A DNA stretch of 64,000 nt from Oscillospiraceae bacterium (GCA_004557855.1 SFFJ01000003.1:1-64000); one strand, 5' to 3'. Positions 46,181 through 54,155 are shown, counted from the first letter of the stretch. Numbers and translations are program-made. The notes: a model not told the origin generated them from the sequence alone.

Positions 46181-46223
46181 GTTCCCCTTCCCCTGCCGCA
46201 AGCCCGTAGAAAGGAGCCGACCC

Positions 46224-48500
46224 ATGTACCCCAACGAGAAAAACCGCTATATCATACTGGGCGCTGCCGTCGGCGCCGTTTTTCTGTTCTTTACGGTGGT
46301 GATGATGCTGACCCAGCTGCGGGACGGTGCGGACTACGCCCGTCAGGCGGCCATGGGCGTTTCCACCACCCAGCAGACCTCCGCCGCCCGGGGCGAGATC
46401 GTGGATGCCGAGGGGCGGGCCTTTACCGGCAATACAACCGTCTGCAATATCACCATCGACAGCAACTATTTTTCCGAGCAGGAGCTGAACCCCCTGCTGC
46501 TGGAGCTGACCGACCTGTGCCGGGACTACGGCTGTGAATGGCGGGATGAGCTGCCCATCAGCCGGGAGGAGCCCTATACCTTTACCGGGGAGGACGAGAA
46601 CGCCCTGCGGGCCCTGCGCAGCAAGCTGCAATTAAGCGATGCCGCCACCCCGGAGGACGCCATGTACTGGCTGCGGGACCTGTATAATCTGAACGACTAC
46701 ACCGATACCGATGTGCTGGACCGGCTGCGTTCCCGCAATAAGATAGAGGGCAAAAGCGATGCCGAAACGCTGGACTGGCTGCGGGCCTACCGCAAAACGC
46801 CGGCTGCCACCGATGAGGAGCTTATCGCTTCGCTGCGGACGCAGTACCGGATGTACCGCTATACCGCCGAGGAGCAGCGGCTGCTGGCGGGGATCCGCTA
46901 TACCATGACCCAATCGGAATTTTCCGACTACAACCCCTATACCTTTGCCAATGATATCGGCGATGCGCTGCTGGCCGCCCTGAAGGAGAAAAGCAGCGAG
47001 CTGCCCGGCGTGGACGGTACCACCGCCCCGGTCCGCACCTACCTGACCGGCGACCTGGCCGCCCATGTGCTGGGGGTCACCGGCTCGGTGAGCGCCGAGG
47101 AATATAACCGGCTGAAGGAGGAGGGCAAGACCTATTCCCTTTCCAATCCGTCGGGCTACCGCTTCAGCGATACGGTGGGCAAGCGGGGCATAGAGCAGGT
47201 GATGGAGGAGGAGCTGCGCGGGCAAAACGGTCTGCGCACCGTGGTGCAGGACCAGGACGGCAGCGTGGTGCGGGTGGAGGAAACGGTAAAGGCCGTTCCG
47301 GGGCACACCGTACAGCTGACCCTGAACCAGACGGTACAGGCCGCCGCCCAGAAGGGGCTGGCCGACCGCATCAGCTACCTGAATAAAAACGCCCCGGCCA
47401 CCCGCGGTAAGGAGGCCGAGGCCGGCGCCGTGGTGGCCATCGATGTAAAGACCGGCGGGGTCATCGCCATGGCAAGCTACCCCGATTACAGCCTGAATGA
47501 CTACTACACCGGCTATTCCGAGATGGTGCAGCAAACCCCCTCTCCCCTGCTGAACCGCGCCACACAGGGCCTGTACACCGTGGGCAGCACCTATAAGCCC
47601 GCCGTTTCGCTGGCGGCGCTGGATACCGGCACCGTGACCACCGCCGACCGGGTGAACTGCACCGGCCGCTATACCTACTACCGGGATTATCAGCCGGTAT
47701 GCGAAGGGGTGCACGGGCCCATCAATGTGATAGACGCCCTGCGGGTCTCCTGCAATATCTTCTTCTATGATATGGGCCGGCGGATGGGCATCGAGACCAT
47801 CAATGAATACAGCTATTCCCTGGGGATGGGACACGCCACCGGCATTGAGATCCCCGAGCTGGCGGGACAGCTTTCCTCCCCGGATACCCGTGCCGCCATC
47901 GGCGAGGAATGGTACGACAGCTACGACCTGCAATCGGCCATCGGTCAGCTGGATAACCAGTTCACCATTTTACAGATGGCAAGCTATACCGCCACCCTGG
48001 CCAGCCGCGGCCAGCGGATGCAGGTGCATCTGGTGGATAAAATATGGGACTACAATATGCAGAATGTGCTGTACGAGGCGCAGCCCATCGTGGTGGAGAC
48101 CATAGAGGCCGAGGACGGCACATGGGCCGCCATCCGGGAGGGCATGACCCGCAGCTGCTACAACGACGCCTACGGGCGGGGTACCAGCTACGGCACATGG
48201 GGCAGCGCCCGCGGTAAGACCTGGAGTATGTACGGGGTGGATATCGTGGTGGCGGGCAAGACCGGCTCCCCGCAACGGGGCGACGGCCTGGTCAATTCCT
48301 GCTTTATCTGCTATGCCCCGGCCGATGACCCCGAGATCGCCGTGGCGGTCATCATCGAAAAGGGCTACGAGGGCGACCGTGCCGCCCCGGTGGCCAAGGC
48401 GGTGCTGGAGGAGTATTTCTTCGGCGAGGACGGCGCCTACCACCAGAACAAGCTGGACTATCTGGCGCGGCAGGCCGCAGCCCGAACCGAGGAGCCGTAA
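46224..48500 (+). CDS. Class B penicillin-binding protein (PBP2/MrdA type) transpeptidase
   Basis: This elongation-specific transpeptidase would cross-link peptidoglycan in the Mre complex. The 758-residue protein has a short cytoplasmic start, a membrane anchor (about 8-29), the PBP dimer/pedestal domain starting at AARGEIVDAEGRAFTGN, an inserted region about 100-250, and the transpeptidase domain with STYK (455-458), SCN (509-511) and KTG (679-681). GGAG precedes ATG 46224. The partner RodA is not next to it. No sign of PASTA repeats. Confidence 0.94.
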   Translation: MYPNEKNRYIILGAAVGAVFLFFTVVMMLTQLRDGADYARQAAMGVSTTQQTSAARGEIVDAEGRAFTGNTTVCNITIDSNYFSEQELNPLLLELTDLCRDYGCEWRDELPISREEPYTFTGEDENALRALRSKLQLSDAATPEDAMYWLRDLYNLNDYTDTDVLDRLRSRNKIEGKSDAETLDWLRAYRKTPAATDEELIASLRTQYRMYRYTAEEQRLLAGIRYTMTQSEFSDYNPYTFANDIGDALLAALKEKSSELPGVDGTTAPVRTYLTGDLAAHVLGVTGSVSAEEYNRLKEEGKTYSLSNPSGYRFSDTVGKRGIEQVMEEELRGQNGLRTVVQDQDGSVVRVEETVKAVPGHTVQLTLNQTVQAAAQKGLADRISYLNKNAPATRGKEAEAGAVVAIDVKTGGVIAMASYPDYSLNDYYTGYSEMVQQTPSPLLNRATQGLYTVGSTYKPAVSLAALDTGTVTTADRVNCTGRYTYYRDYQPVCEGVHGPINVIDALRVSCNIFFYDMGRRMGIETINEYSYSLGMGHATGIEIPELAGQLSSPDTRAAIGEEWYDSYDLQSAIGQLDNQFTILQMASYTATLASRGQRMQVHLVDKIWDYNMQNVLYEAQPIVVETIEAEDGTWAAIREGMTRSCYNDAYGRGTSYGTWGSARGKTWSMYGVDIVVAGKTGSPQRGDGLVNSCFICYAPADDPEIAVAVIIEKGYEGDRAAPVAKAVLEEYFFGEDGAYHQNKLDYLARQAAARTEEP

Positions 48501-48523
48501 GGCTGTTTATATGCAAAAAGGTG

Positions 48524-48565
48524 CAAGCCCCCGGCTTTCCCAATGGGAGAGTCGGGGGCTTGGGT
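48524..48565 (+). terminator. Terminator after the PBP2 gene
   Basis: CAAGCCCCCG pairs with CGGGGGCTTG around a loop with a smaller CCCAATGGG turn; GGGTTTTGG follows, so the T-run is short. Confidence 0.6.
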
Positions 48566-48603
48566 TTTGGGGGCGGACGAGGGATTGAGGAAGGGGCAGG
48601 CAG

Positions 48604-48630
48604 GCGGGCCGCAGGCCCGGCGGCAGCGGT
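48604..48630. repeat. Truncated copy of a cloverleaf left end
   Basis: GCGGGCCGCAGGCCCGGCGG here repeats the left outer stem and first arm start of element G, which begins 47 bp downstream. The remaining arms are missing, so this looks like a deletion remnant. Confidence 0.6.
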
Positions 48631-48650
48631 GAGGTGGGAAAGGAGCAGGC

Positions 48651-48733
48651 GGGCCGCAGGCCCGGCGGCGCAGCCGCCGCCCCGGCGCCCTGCGCCGGGG
48701 GTCCCGCCCGAAGGGCGGGACGGCCTGCGACCC
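48651..48733. repeat. Cloverleaf element G
   Basis: Outer stem of the second type, GGGCCGCAGGCC (48651-48662), with GGCCTGCGACCC (48722-48733, one mismatch). Arms: CGGCGGC/GCCGCCG (GCA), CCCCGGCGC/GCGCCGGGG (CCT), GTCCCGCCC/GGGCGGGAC (GAA). GCACCTTGCAGGGGG follows, as after element D. It lies in the 690-bp gap between PBP2 and the MinD-like gene. Confidence 0.93.
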
Positions 48734-48913
48734 GATGCCGGCACCTTGCAGGGGGATGCCGAGGAAGCGGGGGTCGGCGGGCAGAGGGTGGGCTCTGTGG
48801 GGCCGGGCGGGTGGCAGAGGCCGGGGGAAAGGCACCCTGCAGGAACCGGGCGGAGGCGCCATGGGCGGGGGTATCTCACGGTGCGCCCCCCGCAAGCCGG
48901 TGCAGGGTGCGGA

Positions 48914-49002
48914 AGGCCCGCAGGGCAACCCGCCCGGAGGGCGGGTTTGGGGGCGGCCGCAGGCCGCCCCCACGGCGGCGAAGCCGCCGGCCCTGCGGGC
49001 CT
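48914..49002. repeat. Cloverleaf element H
   Basis: Outer stem AGGCCCGCAGGGC (48914-48926) with GCCCTGCGGGCCT (48990-49002), a third outer type. Arms: AACCCGCCC/GGGCGGGTT (GGA), TGGGGGCGGCC/GGCCGCCCCCA (GCA, 11 bp), CGGCGGC/GCCGCCG (GAA). All pairs are perfect. The sequence 48734-48913 between G and H is GC-rich with no gene I can support. Confidence 0.94.
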
Positions 49003-49090
49003 GTGCCCTCCCGATTTGGCAGGGTGCAGTAAGCGGCGGTGCTTTTGTACTGGAACCTGCACAAAAATTTGCGGAGGGGGCAGCAACCCT

Positions 49091-49119
49091 TTGCATTTTG
49101 GCAGCCGATATGATAAGAT
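49091..49119 (+). promoter_or_regulatory. Promoter of the MinD-like gene
   Basis: TTGCAT (49091-49096), a 17-bp spacer and TAAGAT (49114-49119), 69 bp before the start codon. Confidence 0.65.
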
Positions 49120-49188
49120 AAACGTGGAAAGCTGTTCGGCAGCTTATTTTTTCCTGCACACTAAAAAACCCGAAGGAGGCCGGCCGCC

Positions 49189-49890
49189 ATGCGAAGCATT
49201 GTTATGACAGCCGGCTGCAGCGGGTGCGGCAGCGCCGCCGTTACCGCCGCCGTGGCCCGGCAGATGGCCCGGCAGGGCAAACGGGTGCTGCTGGCGGAGG
49301 CCACCGCCGGACTGCGCCGCATGAACGGCCTGCTGGATGTCCGGGAGGAGGGGCTGTTTGATCTGTGCGACCTGCTGGAGGGGCGCTGCGTGCCGGAAAA
49401 TGCCCTGCTGCCCACCGCCACCCCCGGCCTGACCCTGCTGCAGGGCCCTTCGGCCATCGACTGGGTGCCGGAGGCTGCCGGTGTCCAGCTTTTGCGGGAG
49501 GAGCTGCAAAACGGCGACTGCTATGATGCCGTGCTGTGGTACTGCCCGCCGGGTGCCGGGGCGCTGCAAAAGGGGCTGCTGCCCGCCGCTGAAACGCTGG
49601 TGCTCGTGACCGATGTGACGCCGCAGGGGATCGCTGCCGCTGCCAAGACCGCCGACTGGTGGGCCGGGCAGGGGGCCGTAAATCTGCGGACCGTCTTTAA
49701 CCGGGTGGGGCGCCGCCTGCCGAAGGATCTGGGCTATGCCCACCTGGATGCGGTGCTGGATGCCATCGGGGCGCGGCTGCTGGGGATGATCCCCGCGGAT
49801 GCCGACCTGCCCTTCAGCGCCGCCACCGGCAATATTGCCGCCCGCCTGTGCGGGGAAAGCTGTCCGTTATTGGCCGTTTACCGGCCGTAA
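49189..49890 (+). CDS. MinD-like protein with all nucleotide-binding motifs lost (pseudo-ATPase)
   Basis: The 233-residue protein aligns along its length with MinD: FDLCDLLEGRC (about 62-72) matches MinD's YDLVDVLEGRC, and VNLRTVFNRVG and LLGMIPADADLP match the later strands. The deviant Walker A KGGVGKT is replaced by GCSGCGSA (about 9-16) with no Lys. The switch I Asp of DADIGL becomes ATAGL, and the DSPAG Asp becomes CPPGAG. ATP hydrolysis by the usual mechanism is therefore unlikely. GGAGG precedes the ATG. Firmicutes mre clusters often end in minCD; neither minC nor minE is here. Role unknown; a scaffold is possible. Confidence 0.8.
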   Translation: MRSIVMTAGCSGCGSAAVTAAVARQMARQGKRVLLAEATAGLRRMNGLLDVREEGLFDLCDLLEGRCVPENALLPTATPGLTLLQGPSAIDWVPEAAGVQLLREELQNGDCYDAVLWYCPPGAGALQKGLLPAAETLVLVTDVTPQGIAAAAKTADWWAGQGAVNLRTVFNRVGRRLPKDLGYAHLDAVLDAIGARLLGMIPADADLPFSAATGNIAARLCGESCPLLAVYRP

Positions 49891-49934
49891 TCCCATAAAA
49901 AAGAACCCTACATTGCCAAAGGAGGCATTTTTAC

Positions 49935-50339
49935 ATGAATATCGCACTGATTGCCCACGACGCCAAAAAGGAACTGATGGTACAGTTCTGCATCGCCTAT
50001 TGCGGCATTTTAAGCCGCCACAACCTGTGCGCCACCGGAACCACCGGCAAGCTGGTCGCAGAGGCGACGGGGCTGCGGATCACCTGCTTTATGGCGGGCA
50101 GCCAGGGCGGCGACCAGCAGATCTCCTCCCGCATTTCCTGCAACGAGATCGACCTGCTGCTGTATTTCCGCAATCCCATCGGCGCCAAGGCCACCGAGCC
50201 GGACGAGGCCAGCTTGCTGCGTCTGTGCGATGTGTATAACATCCCCTACGCCACCAACATTGCCTCCGCCGAGGCGATGATCCATGCGCTGGAAAACGGC
50301 GACCTGGACTGGCGCGATATTGTCAATCCCAAGGCATAA
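49935..50339 (+). CDS. mgsA: Methylglyoxal synthase family protein
   Basis: MgsA turns dihydroxyacetone phosphate into methylglyoxal, bypassing lower glycolysis when phosphate is short. The 134-residue protein has IALIAHDAKK, CATGTTGKL (phosphate site) and GGDQQIS with the catalytic Asp. The later loop reads FRNPIGAKATEPD, where E. coli and B. subtilis have a DP...HxPD/HEPD form: a conserved Asp is Asn and the conserved His is Thr. The family is certain; activity may be changed. GGAGG precedes the ATG and a terminator follows. Confidence 0.92.
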   Translation: MNIALIAHDAKKELMVQFCIAYCGILSRHNLCATGTTGKLVAEATGLRITCFMAGSQGGDQQISSRISCNEIDLLLYFRNPIGAKATEPDEASLLRLCDVYNIPYATNIASAEAMIHALENGDLDWRDIVNPKA

Positions 50340-50355
50340 CCCCGCCCCATTCATC

Positions 50356-50380
50356 CCCCCGCCACGGCGGGGGTTTTGCT
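50356..50380 (+). terminator. Terminator after mgsA
   Basis: CCCCCGCC/GGCGGGGG with a 2-nt loop, then TTTTGCTTT. Confidence 0.85.
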
Positions 50381-50421
50381 TTGCGGGGGTGGTGATACCC
50401 TTTAGGGCTTCTGCAAACCGC

Positions 50422-50458
50422 GGGAGGCCGGGCCCCGCACCTTGCAGGAGCCCCGCAA
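50422..50458. repeat. Solo cloverleaf ends (deletion remnant)
   Basis: CTGCAAACCGCGGGAGGCC here resembles the sequence just left of element A (CTGCAAGCCGCGGGGC), and CCCCGCACCTTGCAGGAG resembles the right flank of D and G. The three arms and the outer stem core are absent, so the two flanks now face each other. Confidence 0.45.
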
Positions 50459-50476
50459 AACCCGCCGCCGGTTTTC

Positions 50477-50505
50477 TTGCGTCCTGCGGCGGGTTATACT
50501 ATAAT
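50477..50505 (+). promoter_or_regulatory. aroB promoter
   Basis: TTGCGT (50477-50482), a 17-bp spacer and TATAAT (50500-50505), 52 bp before aroB. Confidence 0.75.
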
Positions 50506-50557
50506 AAAGCCAAAAGACCGGTGTCTTGCGAAAATCCCCCAGAAAGGCGGCGAAACC

Positions 50558-51604
50558 ATGCCGACATTCCCCGTTAATACTCCGCACCCCTACCCCGTCA
50601 CGATAGAAAAAGGGCTGCTGCACACCGTGGGCGAAAGGCTGCTGCCGCTGCATCCGCCCTGCCGGGCTGCAGTGCTGGCCGATGAAACGGTGTTCCCGCT
50701 GTACGGCCCGGCGGTGATGCAGTCGCTGGAGGGGGCGGGCTACCGCCCCACCCGCCTGTCCCTGCCTGCCGGCGAGGCCGGTAAGACATGGGAGGTACTG
50801 GGCGGACTGCTGGAACGGTTGGCCGAGGAGGGCCTGACCCGCGGCGACCTGCTGGTGGTATTGGGGGGCGGCTCCGCCTGTGATGTGGGCGGGCTGGCAG
50901 CGGCCCTGTACCACCGGGGGATGGACGTTGCTTATGCTGCCACCACCCTGCTGGCCGGGGTGGATGCCGCCATCGGCGGGAAAACGGCGGTGGACCTGCC
51001 TGCCGGGAAAAATCTGGCCGGGGTCATCCGGCAGCCGCTGGCCGTTTTTATTGACCCGGACTGTTTAGCGACCCTGCCGGAAGCGGCTTTGGCAGCGGGG
51101 ATGGCAGAGGCGGTCAAAACCGGCGTTCTGGCCGGGGAGGAGCTGTGGCCGCTGGTCGCCGCCCCGGAGCCGGACTATTTTGATGTGCTGTGCGGCTGCG
51201 CCGCCTATAAGGCTGCGGTCGTTTCGCAGGAGGAGCAGGATGCCGGCATCCGGTTTTCCCTTAATTTGGGGCATACTGTGGGCCATGCGGTGGAGCGGCA
51301 CAGCGGCTATACCATCAGCCACGGCGAGGCGGTGGCGATCGGGCTGGCGACGATGGCAAGGGCCGGGGCAGCGCTGGGCTGGTGCGAGCCCATTGCGGCG
51401 GAGCGCATAAAAACAGCGCTGAAGCGGCGGGGACTGCCGCTATGCTACCGCTGCAAACCGGAGGAGCTGCTGCCCTATTTATGGGCGGATAAAAAGCGGC
51501 AGGGCGAGGAGCTGACGGTGGTGCTGCCGCACCGGATCGGGTACTGTTCCCTGCGCAGGATGAAAGAGCCGCAGCTTTTGCGGTTGCTGCGGGAGGGGCT
51601 GTGA
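50558..51604 (+). CDS. aroB: 3-dehydroquinate synthase
   Basis: AroB converts DAHP to 3-dehydroquinate, step two of the shikimate pathway. The 348-residue protein has the NAD-binding GGGSACDVGG (about 110-119), the DAAIGGKTAVDLPAGKNLAG stretch (about 143-162), and metal-binding LNLGHTVGHAVE and SHGEAVAIG near 235-262. ATG 50558 matches the family start; an open frame reaches back 27 codons into the promoter. aroE-aroK and aroQ follow, giving four consecutive pathway steps. Confidence 0.97.
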   Translation: MPTFPVNTPHPYPVTIEKGLLHTVGERLLPLHPPCRAAVLADETVFPLYGPAVMQSLEGAGYRPTRLSLPAGEAGKTWEVLGGLLERLAEEGLTRGDLLVVLGGGSACDVGGLAAALYHRGMDVAYAATTLLAGVDAAIGGKTAVDLPAGKNLAGVIRQPLAVFIDPDCLATLPEAALAAGMAEAVKTGVLAGEELWPLVAAPEPDYFDVLCGCAAYKAAVVSQEEQDAGIRFSLNLGHTVGHAVERHSGYTISHGEAVAIGLATMARAGAALGWCEPIAAERIKTALKRRGLPLCYRCKPEELLPYLWADKKRQGEELTVVLPHRIGYCSLRRMKEPQLLRLLREGL

Positions 51605-51630
51605 CCCCGGGCGTGTGCAGACCCGCCGGG

Positions 51631-51721
51631 GGGCGCCGCAGGCAGCCCGCCCCCCGCAGGGGGGCGGGCTCGACGGCTTCGCCGTCGGTTTCGCCCGCAG
51701 GGCGAAACGCCTGCGGCGCCC
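51631..51721. repeat. Cloverleaf element I
   Basis: 91 bp, 27 nt after the aroB stop. Outer stem GGGCGCCGCAGGC (51631-51643) with GCCTGCGGCGCCC (51709-51721), a fourth outer type. Arms: 12-bp AGCCCGCCCCCC/GGGGGGCGGGCT (GCA), CGACGGC/GCCGTCG (TTC), GTTTCGCCC/GGGCGAAAC (GCA). All perfect. Confidence 0.95.
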
Positions 51722-51805
51722 TCCCTCTGCAGCGGCCTGCGCCTTGCAGTGAACCGGTGCCCGCCCGGCTGCGGCTTTGATGCAGGCGGAAAATGTGCGG
51801 CATCC

Positions 51806-52170
51806 CGCAAAAAGCGGGGAGCGGCTTGCGCTTGACCCTGCAGCGACCGGTGGGGATCGGTATTTGCCCCCACGCCTGCCCGAAAGGGAGGGCTATGATA
51901 TCCAACCTGAACGGGCTGCCCTGCAAAAATCCATACCGATAGAGAGCAGATTATATATCCGCCCCAAAAGCGGGAGCGGGGCTTTCCTCCCGTAATAATC
52001 GGAACAAAAAGGAAAGTTCATATATCCAAACCAAAAGCGGGAGCGCCCCGCGATAAGCAGTAATGATAGGTGCTTGCCCTATTCCCCGCCCCAAGGCGGG
52101 AGCGCAATTTGCAAAGGACAGCACCAAAAAGCAGGAGCAGGACCTGCCCCCGATACCGGGCGGGAGCGGG
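51806..52170 (+). promoter_or_regulatory. Repeat-rich leader of aroE-aroK
   Basis: The 470 bp before aroE-aroK carry a short motif several times in one direction: CCAAAAGCGGGAGCG at 51964 and 52031, CCAAGGCGGGAGCG at 52091, CCAAAAAGCAGGAGCA at 52124, with weaker matches near 51806 and 52159. The 51964 and 52031 copies each follow a TATATCC. A 15-codon frame (51895-51942) with the ribosome-site-like AAAGGGAGG precedes them. Many copies can form small C/G hairpins. I do not recognise a known riboswitch or T-box. Confidence 0.4.
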
Positions 52171-52190
52171 AAGTAAAAAGGAGGGTCATG

Positions 52191-53417
52191 ATGCAATATG
52201 GATTGATCGGGTGGCCGCTGGGCCACAGCATTTCCCCGCAGCTGCACCGGCGGCTGGCCGGGGTGAACTATGAGCTGCATCCGCTGCCGGAGGAGCAATT
52301 TGACCGGTTTATGCGGGAAAAGGACTTTGCGGCGGTGAATGTGACCATCCCCTATAAGCGGCGGGTGCTGCCCTACTGCGCGCAGCTTACCCCCGCGGCG
52401 CAGCGCTGCGGCAGCGTGAATTTGCTGGTGAAGGGGCCGGACGGCACCCTGACCGGCGACAACACCGACCTTGCGGGGTTAACCTTTTTGCTGCGGCAGA
52501 ACGGCCGGAGTCTGACGGGGGAAACGGTGGCGATCCTGGGCAGCGGCGGGACCGGCCATACGGCAAAGGCTGCCGCCGAGGAGCTGGGCGCCGCCGAAAT
52601 AGCGGTGGTGAGCCGCACCGGAGAGCTGAACTATGAAAATCTGGCCGAACGGTATGGGGACCGGGCGTTTTATCTTATCAATACCACGCCGGTGGGGATG
52701 GCCCCGGAAAGCGGCGTTTCCCCGCTGGAGCTTCGGGCATTCCCGCACTGCAATGGGGTAGCGGATGTGATTTACAACCCGCTGCGGACCCGACTGTGCC
52801 AGCAGGCTGCCGCCATGGGGATTCCCGCCTGCGGCGGCTTGCTGATGCTGACCGCACAGGCTGCGGCGGCGGAATACGCCTTCGGTGCGGCGACCCCGGC
52901 GGAGGAAACGGTTTTGCAGGTGTGGCGGGAGGTTTTGGCCGAGCGCCGCAATCTGGTGTTCATCGGGATGCCGGGAAGCGGCAAAACCACGGTGGGACGG
53001 CTGGCGGCCGCCCTGCTGAACCGGGAATTCATCGACTGCGATGAGCAGTACCGGGCCGAGTACGGCATCACCCCCGAGGAGGAGCTGCTGACCCACGGGG
53101 AGCTGTACTTCCGGGAACGGGAGGAGGCGCTGATCCGCGGGCTGGCCGCCAAAACCGGCTGCGTGATAGCGGCGGGGGGCGGTGCGGTGCTGCGGGAGGA
53201 GAACATCTGCGCCCTGCGGGAAAACGGGCTTTTGTGCCGGCTGCAGCGCCCCGTGGCGCAGCTGCAAACCGCCGGCCGGCCGCTTTCCGCAGACATACGG
53301 GAGCTGGCTCGGCGGCGGGAGCCGCTGTACCGGGCGGCTGCCGATTTTACCGTAGAGAATAACGAAACGCCCGAGGCCGCTGCCGCGGCGGCGGTACGGG
53401 GGTTCCGACAGTTTTAG
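52191..53417 (+). CDS. aroE-aroK: Bifunctional shikimate dehydrogenase/shikimate kinase (AroE-AroK fusion)
   Basis: The 408-residue protein joins two pathway steps. Residues 1 to about 260 are AroE: GWPLGHSISP (substrate Ser pair), VNVTIPYK (catalytic Lys), GDNTD and the NADP loop GSGGTGHTA. From about 264 the AroK part begins RRNLVFIGMPGSGKTTVGR with Walker A GMPGSGKT, then FIDCDEQY (shikimate-binding Asp) and AAGGGAVLRE. The linker is very short. ATG 52191 gives better spacing to GGAGG than ATG 52188. A frame extends upstream through the repeat-rich leader but is not family sequence. Confidence 0.95.
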   Translation: MQYGLIGWPLGHSISPQLHRRLAGVNYELHPLPEEQFDRFMREKDFAAVNVTIPYKRRVLPYCAQLTPAAQRCGSVNLLVKGPDGTLTGDNTDLAGLTFLLRQNGRSLTGETVAILGSGGTGHTAKAAAEELGAAEIAVVSRTGELNYENLAERYGDRAFYLINTTPVGMAPESGVSPLELRAFPHCNGVADVIYNPLRTRLCQQAAAMGIPACGGLLMLTAQAAAAEYAFGAATPAEETVLQVWREVLAERRNLVFIGMPGSGKTTVGRLAAALLNREFIDCDEQYRAEYGITPEEELLTHGELYFREREEALIRGLAAKTGCVIAAGGGAVLREENICALRENGLLCRLQRPVAQLQTAGRPLSADIRELARRREPLYRAAADFTVENNETPEAAAAAAVRGFRQF

Positions 53418-53440
53418 CAGAGAGCCGGGAAGGGGCAGGC

Positions 53441-53523
53441 GGGCCGCAGGCCGGCCGCCCCCGCAGGGGGCGGCCCAGCGGGCGGAGCCCGCTGCGGCGG
53501 CGGAGCCGCCGGGCCTGCGGCCC
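53441..53523. repeat. Cloverleaf element J
   Basis: 83 bp, 24 nt after the aroE-aroK stop. Outer stem GGGCCGCAGGCC (53441-53452) with GGCCTGCGGCCC (53512-53523). Arms: GGCCGCCCCC/GGGGGCGGCC (GCA), CAGCGGGC/GCCCGCTG (GGA), CGGCGGC/GCCGCCG (GGA). All perfect. Confidence 0.95.
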
Positions 53524-53588
53524 GAATGGGCCCCCTGCACGGGCTCTATCCGAAGCGATCACAAAAACCAACCGAACGGGGGAAAACC

Positions 53589-54044
53589 ATGAAACTGTTT
53601 ATCATCAACGGCCCCAACCTTGATATGCTGGGCATCCGGGAGCCGGAAATATACGGGAAGGAAAGCTATGCCGACCTGGAGCACTACCTGCACCGGGCCG
53701 CCGGGGAGCTGGGCCTTCAAATCGAGGTGTTCCAGTCCAATCACGAGGGCGCCCTCATCGATGAGGTGCACCGCGCCTATTTTGAGGGGGCGGACGGCAT
53801 CATCATCAATGCGGGGGGCTATACCCATACCAGCATCGCCCTGATGGACGCACTGCTTTCGGTTTCGCTGCCGGTTATTGAGGTGCATCTCTCCGACCCC
53901 AGCCGCCGGGAGGAGTTCCGTCACCGCAGCTATGTGGCGATGGCGGCCAAAGCCAGCGTAGTAGGGCTGGGCTTTGCCGGGTACCGCCGCGCCATGGAGC
54001 TGCTGAAAGCCCTGGCAGCCGGGGGAGCAGACAATAAAGCCTGA
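53589..54044 (+). CDS. aroQ: 3-dehydroquinate dehydratase, type II
   Basis: AroQ removes water from 3-dehydroquinate. The 151-residue length and small dodecameric-type fold match type II. Residues are FIINGPNLDMLGIREPEIYG (N-terminal, with the catalytic Arg/Tyr lid), FQSNHEG, INAGGYTHTSIALMDAL and EVHLSDPSRREEFRH with the catalytic His nearby. ATG 53589 gives the normal family start; the open frame begins 21 codons earlier inside cloverleaf-adjacent sequence. Confidence 0.97.
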   Translation: MKLFIINGPNLDMLGIREPEIYGKESYADLEHYLHRAAGELGLQIEVFQSNHEGALIDEVHRAYFEGADGIIINAGGYTHTSIALMDALLSVSLPVIEVHLSDPSRREEFRHRSYVAMAAKASVVGLGFAGYRRAMELLKALAAGGADNKA

Positions 54045-54074
54045 CCGCCCGCAATTGTGCGGGGGGAGGGCCCG

Positions 54075-54155
54075 GGGGCGCAGCCCCGCCCGCCGCAGGC
54101 GGGCGACACGAGCTTCGCTCGTGTGTTTCGGCGGAGCCAAAACGGGCTGCGCCCC
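54075..54155. repeat. Cloverleaf element K
   Basis: 81 bp, 31 nt after the aroQ stop. Outer stem GGGGCGCAGCCC (54075-54086) with 54144-54155. Arms: CGCCCGCC/GGCGGGCG (GCA), ACACGAGC/GCTCGTGT (TTC), GTTTCGGC/GCCAAAAC (GGA, one mismatch). Arm order is the mirror image of element M. Confidence 0.94.

Noticed and set aside
46074..46223. A 50-codon N-terminal extension of the PBP2 gene
   Set aside because: It reads through cloverleaf element F as Pro/Gly/Arg-rich sequence and lacks a ribosome site; the ATG at 46224 has one and is followed by a normal membrane anchor.
51895..51942. A 15-codon frame with a good ribosome site as an attenuation leader peptide
   Set aside because: It has a single Tyr and no run of aromatic codons, and no terminator/antiterminator pair follows; kept only as a note within the aroE-aroK leader.
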